Shown: piece after piece, positions 1 to 6,663 of the stretch
How positions within the stretch are numbered: position 1 is the first letter of the stretch
Layout of the letters: every line of letters begins with the position of its first letter
Source: Myxococcales bacterium
Lineage (GTDB): Bacteria > Myxococcota_A > Polyangia > Polyangiales > Polyangiaceae
Direction of reading: 5' to 3'
DNA length: 41,455 bases
Assembly (NCBI GenBank): GCA_013297655.1
Contig: JAAFHV010000053.1
Coordinates: 1 to 41,455, forward strand
Made by a program: the position numbers and the translations under genes
The notes under the pieces: model-generated
The model's database searches: none
Told to the model about the DNA's origin: nothing
The model's input: the letters and a program-made list of their open reading frames with translations, nothing else

Positions 1-575
1 CGGTTCACGACGTCGACGCTAGGAGTCCACATTTTCTCGAGGAGCGCGTCGGCCCTTTTCCCGCGGACCTCCTTGAAGCCGCGGAACGCGTCGGCCGCCG
101 AGTACCTCTGCGCCAGGTCGTACCAGCGAAGGCGCAGGTCGACGGTGCACTCGAACTCGCCCTTGGTGTCGTCGAACGACTTCACTTCGAGGAAGAACAC
201 CGCCACGTGGACCTCGATCGGGAGGCCCTTACCGGTCGGGATCGGGATGTCGTCCTTCTCGGACTCCTTGCCCTTCTCGGTGTCCTTCGGCTTCTCCGGT
301 TTTTCGGCAGGGGGCTCTGCAGCGGCACCCGCGTCGCCGGCGCCCGCGTCGCCGGCGCCCGCGTCTTTGCCTGGGGGTACGGCCTTCACGTGGCCGTGAG
401 CGTCGGGGCGCGCGGGAGGGGCGTGCGCGGCGGGCGCGGAGGTCTTTGCGGCGCCGGCGGCGGGCTCGGCGTGGGCCGTCTTCTGTCCGCGGAGAGGGAA
501 GAAGGCCAACAGCAGCCCGAGGACACCCACGAAGAAGAGGGCGAGCGAGCGGATGCGAAAGAGGGGCCGCTTCAT
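1..575 (-). CDS. Prokaryotic pentameric ligand-gated ion channel (Cys-loop family), N-terminal part
   Basis: Partial: reads from ATG at 575-573 off the left edge (about 191 codons seen). Residues 8-27 form a hydrophobic signal or anchor. Residues about 30-115 are a low-complexity Ala/Pro/Lys/Glu linker. From about residue 117 the chain looks like the start of a pLGIC extracellular domain: LPIEVHVAVFFLEVKSFDD, then GEFECTVDLRLRWYD, then MWTPSVDVVN. This matches, in order and spacing, the GLIC/ELIC strand pattern (xVxxxIYLxxxxSxDD, then F-x-LxLxWxD, then W-x-P-x-x-x-x-N). The family forms cation or anion channels in the inner membrane with a periplasmic ligand domain; the channel half is outside the window. 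The start overlaps the stop of the upstream sensor gene by 4 bp (ATGA), so the two are probably translated together. The long linker before the ligand domain is unusual. The family call rests on motif alignment by eye. Confidence 0.72.
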   Translation of the reverse strand, partial: MKRPLFRIRSLALFFVGVLGLLLAFFPLRGQKTAHAEPAAGAAKTSAPAAHAPPARPDAHGHVKAVPPGKDAGAGDAGAGDAGAAAEPPAEKPEKPKDTEKGKESEKDDIPIPTGKGLPIEVHVAVFFLEVKSFDDTKGEFECTVDLRLRWYDLAQRYSAADAFRGFKEVRGKRADALLEKMWTPSVDVVN

Positions 576-1690
576 GATCCCTTGTTCGAGCGGATCCGCT
601 CGTATTGGGTCGCGAGGGATTGGAGCTCGTCACAGTAGTCTTCCAGCGGCTCCGCCGGCTTCGTCGCGTCGCCTTCGGCGAGGGCCGCCATGCGATCGTT
701 GAGCCCGGCGAGCGGCGCGAGGAGGAGGCCGCGGATGACGACGAACGTCATGCCGGCGCTGAAGAGGATCCCGACGAACGACGCGAGCATGAGCCAGATG
801 CGCGCGCGGCCGGCGAGGGCCTTGTCTTGGTCGAAGCTCGTCGCGAGCGCCACGACGCCGATCTGCTTGTGACCGTAGTCGTAGAGAGGCACGAGCTGCA
901 CACCCCACGGAGCGCCGGCCGAGGTGCGCTCGTAGCTCTTCGGGTTCGTGACCTCGATGTCACGATCGCTCACGAGGGAGGCGATGAGGTCCGGGTGCGT
1001 CGCGTGAAAACGGATGTACTTTCCGACCCGGTTCTTCGGCGTCATCACGTCGCCGGTGAGATCGGTCGCGATGTCGTGGAGGAGCTTCTCGTCGAAAAAC
1101 ACGGCCGCTTCGATGCCGTAAGAGGCCTTGATTCGGTCGAGCATGGGCCCGAACTCGAGTCCCATCTCGAACGTACCGACGAACTTCCCGGCCGCGTCCA
1201 TCATCGGCACGATGCCCGTCACGTTGGGGCCGGATTTCGTGACCACGAGCCCCTTCCGAACCACGTGGTTCTGGTGCACGTCCGCGAGCATCGGGCGGAA
1301 GCTGCGCTCGTCGTCGCCGAACCTCGCTGGCGAATGGAGACGAAGAAACGTGACCCCGGGCGGCGTATGGAACGAGGCGCGGTCGAGGCCGTACTTCTCC
1401 TCTTGCTCCTTGAACATGTCTTGGCATTCGGCGAGCAGCTTCGGGCGGTCGCGTGCCTCGAAGGCCGTGCGAACCGCCGGCATCGCGGAGACGAGCTCGG
1501 CGCGAACGAGCGCCTTGTCCTCCGTGGACGAGAGCACGCTCGCCAGCACTTGGCGCATGAGGACGTAGTCTCCCTCGTGCGCGGTGTGGAGCAGGCTCGA
1601 CGTAAACGAGAGCGCGAGCGCGGTGAGCAAGACGATGATGGTCATGCTCGTACCGATGATGAGGGCGGGGCCACTTCTGCGGAATTTCAC
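572..1690 (-). CDS. Membrane sensor with double-Cache domain and terminal HAMP, no output domain
   Basis: A 372-aa inner-membrane protein. TM1 lies at about residues 9-31, a large periplasmic region at about 35-295, TM2 at about 300-322, and a HAMP-like stretch at about 322-366 (PLAGLNDRMAALAEGD, then DELQSLATQYERI). The periplasmic part carries the FGDDERSFRPMLADVHQN and GIVPMMDAAGKFVGTFEMGL segments typical of double-Cache (dCache_3-like) sensors of chemoreceptors and histidine kinases. The protein stops where a kinase or methyl-accepting domain would normally begin, so it has no obvious catalytic output. Start is GTG at 1690-1688, with AAGG seven bases upstream. The stop overlaps the start of the ion-channel gene. 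I infer that it senses a small periplasmic ligand and may act through the channel or an unlinked partner. Confidence 0.82.
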   Translation of the reverse strand: MKFRRSGPALIIGTSMTIIVLLTALALSFTSSLLHTAHEGDYVLMRQVLASVLSSTEDKALVRAELVSAMPAVRTAFEARDRPKLLAECQDMFKEQEEKYGLDRASFHTPPGVTFLRLHSPARFGDDERSFRPMLADVHQNHVVRKGLVVTKSGPNVTGIVPMMDAAGKFVGTFEMGLEFGPMLDRIKASYGIEAAVFFDEKLLHDIATDLTGDVMTPKNRVGKYIRFHATHPDLIASLVSDRDIEVTNPKSYERTSAGAPWGVQLVPLYDYGHKQIGVVALATSFDQDKALAGRARIWLMLASFVGILFSAGMTFVVIRGLLLAPLAGLNDRMAALAEGDATKPAEPLEDYCDELQSLATQYERIRSNKGS

Positions 1691-1814
1691 GGGCCAACCT
1701 TAGATTAAGGCCCCGTAAACTACGCTCCTCAAAACGTAGGTCCGCGCGCGTTTGTCTTACATCGACGCCTCGTGGCGAGCGCGGAGCCGTGTGCGTCGTT
1801 CGCCTTCCACGCGC

Positions 1815-3296
1815 TCAGCGCGGAACCCACGTCCCATGGAAGCCTGGCGGCACGCCGTGGGGCAGATCGCACACCGCGAGCGTCCGCAGATCGTCCGCGG
1901 ATAGAATGTAGAGTGCACTCTTTTCACGGGCGCCTTCGTAGACCAACGTGAATACGAAGCCTTCTGCACCCGCCCGCGCGGGAGGCACGTAGAGCGGCTC
2001 CCCGGTCAGCGCGTCGCCGAGGTCGACGGTGCGCGCGGTCCCGTCGCGGCGGTCGAAGCGAACGATCCGCGAAAAGTAGGGAGCGATGACGCTCGTGCCC
2101 TCGCGCACCTCTTCGCCCGCGATCGCGAAGACGAGGGAGTGGGCGCGCGAGATCTCGGCGGGGTCGACGGTGGGCAGCTCGCACGGGATGCGGGACACGG
2201 TCTCCTCGCGAGCTTTGCCGGTGCGCGGATCGAGCACGAAGCGCGTGAGGAGCGGCACGGGGTAAAACGCCTCTCCCGTCGCGAGCGCGCGGGCGCCGGG
2301 GAGCGTGGGAAACCGGCTCGTGCGAATGCCCTCGATGACGACCGTGCCGTCGTCGCGTTCGAAGCCGTTGACGAAGTGAAACACGAACGCGCCGGAGACC
2401 TCGAACGTGAGCCTCGGCTGGCGACGGTCACGCGGATAGAGCCGCACGATCGTGGGCTCGTCGCGGAACGTGATCGCCTCGACCGGCGGGACGAGCCCCA
2501 GGAGCGCGCGGCCCACGTCGAAGCTCGCCGGCAAGTCGAAGACGACGCGGTAGCGCGGCGTGAGCACGAAATCGTGGATGAACGTGAGCTTGGGGAGCTC
2601 GATCTCTTCGGGTTCGTCCATCGCCCCATCGGGCCGCACGCGGTAGAGAAAGAGCCGATTCTTGCGGCCGTACGCGGTGCCGAATCCATAGAGGTCTCCC
2701 GTGTCCGGGCATCTCCGCGGGTGGGCGGAGAAGGGGAGGTGAGGAGCCATCGCACGTTCGAGCCAGCCGGCGCGGTTCCGGAGGCGCCCCTCGAAGTCGT
2801 AGGGCCCCAACGTGGCTAGCGTCTCGTCGGCGATCGCGTGCGGCAGGCCGCCCTCCCACAGCGCGAGCAACACCCCCCCGTGGCGCACGATGGAGGTGTT
2901 CGCCGCGTTCTTGAAGCGGGTGCGCAGCAGGTTCGTCGCGAGGCCGCCGGGCAGGTTCGTCCCGAAGCTTCGGTAGAGCATCTTTCCGGCGCGCGCTTCG
3001 TTTTGGAAGAACGTGGTGCGCACGAAACGGTTTCGGTAGCGCACCTTGCCGTCGTCGAAGCAAAACCGAAAGATCATCCCATCGCCGTCGAACGGGTGGG
3101 AGTACGGCACGCCGTGCGCAGACTGCCGCCCCGGTCCGTTGCGAAAGAGAACGCCACGAAGCTCGCGCGGGATCTCGCCTTCGCGCACGGCGAGCTCGAC
3201 GTCGACCTCGTCGGGACACGCGGCGTGGGCCCGCTGGTGGAGGGAAGCGAGGTTGGATTTCGTCACGGCCCCCACGGTAGGGCAACGGCGGCGCAT
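1815..3296 (-). CDS. Carotenoid oxygenase (RPE65/CCD family)
   Basis: About 493 aa. Proteins of this family cleave a double bond of carotenoids or related polyenes using a non-haem Fe(II) held by four histidines in a seven-bladed propeller. Candidate ligands occur in the expected order: FSAHPRRCP, FIHDFVLTPR, VFHFVNGFE and, at the very C-terminus, GFHGTWVPR. The N-terminal ELRGVLFRNGPG and FDGDGMIFRF motifs are also characteristic. Length is normal. The frame stays open upstream to 3464, but those residues are low-complexity Arg-rich and look untranslated. I chose ATG at 3296; GTG at 3266, preceded by a G-rich run, is a good alternative. The gene diverges from the ferritin-like gene at 3463 and lies 124 bp upstream of the sensor gene in the same direction. 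Confidence 0.9.
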   Translation of the reverse strand: MRRRCPTVGAVTKSNLASLHQRAHAACPDEVDVELAVREGEIPRELRGVLFRNGPGRQSAHGVPYSHPFDGDGMIFRFCFDDGKVRYRNRFVRTTFFQNEARAGKMLYRSFGTNLPGGLATNLLRTRFKNAANTSIVRHGGVLLALWEGGLPHAIADETLATLGPYDFEGRLRNRAGWLERAMAPHLPFSAHPRRCPDTGDLYGFGTAYGRKNRLFLYRVRPDGAMDEPEEIELPKLTFIHDFVLTPRYRVVFDLPASFDVGRALLGLVPPVEAITFRDEPTIVRLYPRDRRQPRLTFEVSGAFVFHFVNGFERDDGTVVIEGIRTSRFPTLPGARALATGEAFYPVPLLTRFVLDPRTGKAREETVSRIPCELPTVDPAEISRAHSLVFAIAGEEVREGTSVIAPYFSRIVRFDRRDGTARTVDLGDALTGEPLYVPPARAGAEGFVFTLVYEGAREKSALYILSADDLRTLAVCDLPHGVPPGFHGTWVPR

Positions 3297-3462
3297 GTCG
3301 ATCCGCGGCCAGCGGGGCCGGGCGCGAGCGCCTCTCGCGACCGTCGACCTCGACGGTGGGCGCGACGTCACGGTCGTCACTAAGGCGCTTCCGCCCTGCT
3401 GGCACGATTCACGAACCCTCTCCCGACGACGGTGGCTCCCACGCGTGAAGGAGAAGCGCGTC

Positions 3463-4086
3463 ATGTCCCTCTCGCGGCGTTCGTTTTTGGTCGGTGTCGG
3501 TGCGGCGGCGTTCGTGCCGTCGGTGGGGTGCGTGGCGGAGGTGGCCGCGCCTCTCTCGGCGACCGAATCCGCGGATCTCGCGTTCGTGCGCGAAGAGGAG
3601 AAGCTCGCCCGCGACGTGTACCTCGCGCTCGCGCCGAACGGTGGTCAGCCGTTCGAGAACATCGCGTCGAGCGAGCAGACCCACATGGACCGAATGAAGG
3701 ATTTGCTCGATGCCTACGGGCTCCCCGATCCCGTGAGTGGGCGCGGCTCGGGCGAGTTTCGGAATACGGATCTGAAGGCCCTCCACGACAAGCTCGTCGC
3801 CGCAGGAAAGACGAGCCGCGGTGGCGCGTTGGCGGTAGGGCTCGAGATCGAGGAGCTCGACATCCACGACCTCGACGCGGTCATGGCGAGGAGCACACGC
3901 GACGACGTCCGGGTCGCGCTCGACGAGCTCCTTCGCGGCTCGCGCAACCACCTCCGCGCGTTCTATGGGCAGCTCGTGGCGACGGGCGGCACCTACCTCG
4001 CAAAGCACATCGATCAAGAGACGTTCATGGCGATCGCGACGTCGGCTCAGGAGCAGGGCGAGAACGGTCGGTCCTCGGGCCGCTGA
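3463..4086 (+). CDS. DUF2202 ferritin-like protein with Tat-type signal
   Basis: 207 aa. The N-terminus MSLSRRSFLVGVGAAAF is a twin-arginine-like signal, so export of a folded, probably metal-bound protein is likely. The mature part carries REEEKLARDVYLALA and SSEQTHMDRMKDLLDAYGLPDP, the Glu and ExxH signature of the DUF2202 ferritin-like four-helix fold. A second pair appears in EIEELDIHDLDAV and SRNHLRAFYGQL. The family presumably binds a di-metal site, but the substrate is unknown. ATG at 3463 follows AAGGAGAAG with good spacing, and an in-frame upstream extension has no comparable ribosome-binding site. It diverges from the carotenoid oxygenase and precedes the DUF1592 gene by 225 bp. Confidence 0.85.
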   Translation: MSLSRRSFLVGVGAAAFVPSVGCVAEVAAPLSATESADLAFVREEEKLARDVYLALAPNGGQPFENIASSEQTHMDRMKDLLDAYGLPDPVSGRGSGEFRNTDLKALHDKLVAAGKTSRGGALAVGLEIEELDIHDLDAVMARSTRDDVRVALDELLRGSRNHLRAFYGQLVATGGTYLAKHIDQETFMAIATSAQEQGENGRSSGR

Positions 4087-4273
4087 GTCCACCGTCGGCG
4101 ACGCGTCGCGACGCGGCGGTGAATCGTGGCGACATACCGCGGCGGATAGGACGCGCACGGAGGCGCGGCGCGCAAAATAAAAAATCTGCCTGTCGAAGCC
4201 AAAACGATTCGCGCGGTTGCGTCGATCGTCAGCGCGCTCTGGCGTGGACGCGCGTCCGAATCGTTGCCAACGA

Positions 4274-4295
4274 CGTCACTCTGTTTAGAGTGACG
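4274..4295. promoter_or_regulatory. Inverted repeat just before the DUF1592 ribosome-binding site
   Basis: A perfect 9-bp inverted repeat, CGTCACTCT-GTTT-AGAGTGACG, ends 3 bp before the GGGAGGT ribosome-binding site of the gene at 4312. It could be a protein operator or an RNA hairpin in the leader. It has no T-tract, so it is not a standard terminator. Confidence 0.5.
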
Positions 4296-4311
4296 CGCGG
4301 GAGGTAGTGCC

Positions 4312-6468
4312 ATGCGCGTGCTCGTCTTCTTCGGACTGCTCGGCCTCGTCGCCGCTTCGCAGGCCGCATGCAACGACAAACCGGGCCGAACGACCGCGGC
4401 CGACACCACGCGCGGGCAGGCCCTTTACAAGGATCTCTGCGCGAGCTGCCACGGCGCGAAGGGAGAGGGCGGGGTAGCCCCCGTGCTCCGCGACTGGACG
4501 CGCGGCGAGGAGACCCTCACGCGGATCATCGACGAGCGCATGCCGCAGGGAGCGCCCGAGAAGTGCGACGGCGATTGCCCGCCCTCGATCGCGCGCTACA
4601 TCCTCGACACGTTCAAGGGCGAGGTCGTGTGCGAATCGCCGAAGCCGCTCGCGCGAGGGCTTCGTCTTCTTTCGCGCCGCGAGCTCGAAGCGACGGTGAG
4701 TGACATCCTCGCCGGCACCACGGCCGCACCCGCACCCGCCGCCCCCTGCGGCACGGTGTCGTTCGTCTACGATCCGAAGGGGCGCGCCGTGACCCGCGTG
4801 CACGTGGCGGGCTCGTTCAACGGCTGGCCGGGGACGATCGCAGGCGGCGGTTACCCGCTGACGCGCGCTGGGAACGTGTTCGCGCTCGCGCAGCCCCTCC
4901 CGAACGGCTCCCACTCCTACAAGCTGGTGCTCGACGAGCGCGACTGGATCCCCGATCCGGACAATCCGCGCCGCGGCCCCGATGGCTTCGGCGGCGAGAA
5001 CAGCCTCGTCGACGTGAGCTGCCCAGCCTCTGGGACCGCGCCTCCGGAGAAGGGCGATGACGTCGTCGCCTCCGCGTTCGTGTCGTACCCGAAGGAGGCG
5101 CGTCCCGAGGCTTACCACTTCGACCAGCACGGCCCGTCGCGCGTGACCAGCGCTCCGCTCGCCGAGGCCGTGTTCCGCATCGCCGCCACCGTGAGCCAAG
5201 CGGCCGACGTCCCGAAGATGCTCGCGTGCGGCGCGAACGTCGACGAGGCGTGCACGAAGTCCTTCGTCACGCGCGTCGGCAAGCGCGTCTTCCGGCGGCC
5301 GCTCGAGGCAGACGAGCAAAAGCGCTACGAGGCCCTCGCGCTCGGCGGCGCGGATCGCACGAAGGGGGCGCGGCTCGCGCTCCGGGCGATGCTCACGTCT
5401 CCTGCGTTCCTCTACCGCACCGAGCTCGGGGAAAAGAAGGGCGACACCTTCGTGCTCACCCGCTGGGAGGTCGCGTCGGCGATGTCGTACGGGGTGACCG
5501 GATCGATGCCCGACGACGCGTTGATGGGCGCCGCCGAGCGTGGAGATCTCGCGACCCGCGAGGGCAGGGAGCGCGAGGCGCGGCGCCTCCTCGGGACGCC
5601 ACGCGCGCGCAAGCACCTCGGCGAGTTCGCGGAGCAGTGGCTCGGCGCCGACAAGGTCGCCGAGGTGGAGAAACAATCCGCCCTCTTCCCCGACGACTCC
5701 CCTGCGCTCCGCGCCGCCATGCGCGAAGAGACGCGGCGCTTCTTCACCCACGTCGTCTTCGACGGCTCGCACCGAACGGCCGAGCTGTTCCGTGCAAACT
5801 ACACCTTCGTCGACGCGACCCTCGCGAAGCACTACGGAATGGCGGCGCCGAAGACCCCCTTCGAGAAGCAGGCCTACCCCGATCGCGCGCGGGCGGGTCT
5901 CCTCGGGCACGCGAGCGTGCTCGCGACGACGGCGCACTCGGACCAGTCCTCTCCGATCCGGCGCGGGCTCTTCGTGCGAAGGAACCTGCTTTGCCAGGAG
6001 CTGCCCCCGCCCCCGCCGAACGTAGGGGGCGTGCCGAAGATCGATCCGAACGCGACGACACGGGAGCGCTTCGCGCAGCACACCGCGAACGCGTCCTGCG
6101 CGAGCTGCCATCGCCACATCGATCCGGTCGGCTTCGGGTTCGAGCGCTTCGACGCGATGGGGCGCCTCCGCGATAGCGAGAATGGGAAGCCCATCGACGC
6201 GAAGGGCGACATGACCGACGTCGAGGGCCTCGGAAAGGGGACGAGCGCCCCGTTCGCGGACCTCGCCTCCCTCGGAGAGACGCTCGCCGAGAGCCGAGCG
6301 GCGGAGGCGTGCGTCGCCAAGCAGCTCTACCGTTTCACGCGCGGCGTCCTCGAAGGCGACGCCTGCGTCACTCGCCCGTACGAGACCCGCTTCCGCGACC
6401 GCGGGGGCGACGTCCGCGAGCTCCTCGTCGATCTCGTCTCGTCCGAAGATTTCACGGTGCGCCAATGA
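4312..6468 (+). CDS. Cytochrome c / DUF1592-DUF1588-DUF1585 protein with an inserted CBM48-like domain
   Basis: 718 aa with a lipoprotein-like signal (Cys about residue 20). A haem motif CASCH lies at 43-47 with a possible Met ligand in ERMPQG. A DUF1587-like start (LRLLSRRELEATVSDIL) is then interrupted at about 145-240 by an early-set/CBM48-like module (VTRVHVAGSFNGWPG, then GSHSYKLVLDERDWIPDP), the fold used for glycan binding in branching enzymes and AMPK beta. DUF1595 (KRVFRRPLEADEQKRY), DUF1592 (about 370-495), DUF1588 (GLLGHASVLATTAHSDQSSP) and DUF1585 follow, with a second CASCH at about 595. The DUF1592-1588 set is a widespread uncharacterised envelope family, usually paired with DUF1552 as here. 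GGGAGGT precedes ATG 4312. The stop overlaps the first mini-ORF by ATGA. Biochemical role unknown; redox or glycan work at the envelope is my inference. Confidence 0.85.
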   Translation: MRVLVFFGLLGLVAASQAACNDKPGRTTAADTTRGQALYKDLCASCHGAKGEGGVAPVLRDWTRGEETLTRIIDERMPQGAPEKCDGDCPPSIARYILDTFKGEVVCESPKPLARGLRLLSRRELEATVSDILAGTTAAPAPAAPCGTVSFVYDPKGRAVTRVHVAGSFNGWPGTIAGGGYPLTRAGNVFALAQPLPNGSHSYKLVLDERDWIPDPDNPRRGPDGFGGENSLVDVSCPASGTAPPEKGDDVVASAFVSYPKEARPEAYHFDQHGPSRVTSAPLAEAVFRIAATVSQAADVPKMLACGANVDEACTKSFVTRVGKRVFRRPLEADEQKRYEALALGGADRTKGARLALRAMLTSPAFLYRTELGEKKGDTFVLTRWEVASAMSYGVTGSMPDDALMGAAERGDLATREGREREARRLLGTPRARKHLGEFAEQWLGADKVAEVEKQSALFPDDSPALRAAMREETRRFFTHVVFDGSHRTAELFRANYTFVDATLAKHYGMAAPKTPFEKQAYPDRARAGLLGHASVLATTAHSDQSSPIRRGLFVRRNLLCQELPPPPPNVGGVPKIDPNATTRERFAQHTANASCASCHRHIDPVGFGFERFDAMGRLRDSENGKPIDAKGDMTDVEGLGKGTSAPFADLASLGETLAESRAAEACVAKQLYRFTRGVLEGDACVTRPYETRFRDRGGDVRELLVDLVSSEDFTVRQ

Positions 6469-6533
6469 ACGAACAAGTGAGCCGTAGGCGAACGTCGTGC
6501 ATGAACAAGCAAGTGAGCGGGAGGACGGCATGA
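6465..6533 (+). CDS. 22-aa mini-ORF 1, coupled to the DUF1592 stop
   Basis: ATG overlaps the TGA of the DUF1592 gene (ATGA) and the TGA overlaps the next ATG. The peptide begins MNEQVSRRRTSC and ends SGRTA. Translation is possible by re-initiation, but no homologue is recognised and it may be only a by-product of the repeat. Confidence 0.3.
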   Translation: MNEQVSRRRTSCMNKQVSGRTA

Positions 6534-6598
6534 ACAAGCAAGTGAGCCGCAGGCGAACGTCTTGCCTATGCCAGCCGACCGAAGGGAGGACGGCATGA
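6530..6598 (+). CDS. 22-aa mini-ORF 2
   Basis: Starts after GGGAGGACGGC and overlaps its neighbours by ATGA on both sides. The peptide begins MNKQVSRRRTSC and ends TEGRTA. It is identical at the protein level to mini-ORF 3. Expression is unproven. Confidence 0.35.
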   Translation: MNKQVSRRRTSCLCQPTEGRTA

Positions 6599-6663
6599 AC
6601 AAGCAAGTGAGCCGCAGGCGAACGTCATGCCTATGCCAACCGACCGAAGGGAGGACGGCATGA
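6595..6663 (+). CDS. 22-aa mini-ORF 3, coupled to DUF1552
   Basis: Same peptide as mini-ORF 2; the two base differences (TCT/TCA and CAG/CAA) are both synonymous. Its TGA overlaps the DUF1552 start codon at 6660. Its N-terminus (MNKQVSRRR) resembles the DUF1552 N-terminus (MNVVSRRSLL), suggesting origin by duplication of that gene start. Confidence 0.35.
   Translation: MNKQVSRRRTSCLCQPTEGRTA

Larger units (their letters stand above)
6465..6663 (+). repeat. Tandem 65-bp repeats carrying ribosome-binding site and start codon
   Basis: Units begin at ATG 6465, 6530 and 6595 and lead into the DUF1552 start at 6660; the period is exactly 65 bp. The last two units differ at only two bases. Each complete unit ends GGGAGGACGGC directly before the next ATGA. 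A 6-bp inverted repeat, CATGCC (6626-6631) with GGCATG (6657-6662), would enclose the ribosome-binding site and pair with the DUF1552 start codon. The first unit is a rearranged version containing a second MNKQVS start at 6501. Confidence 0.85.

Noticed and set aside
1691-1814. Terminator between the carotenoid oxygenase and the sensor gene
   Set aside because: Only a 5-bp CTACG/CGTAG stem with a TTT; too short to support.
4285-6606. A very long open frame on the minus strand opposite the DUF1592 gene
   Set aside because: Arg/His/Glu-rich translation with no domain; it is the antisense shadow typical of high-GC coding DNA, while the plus frame has clear family motifs.
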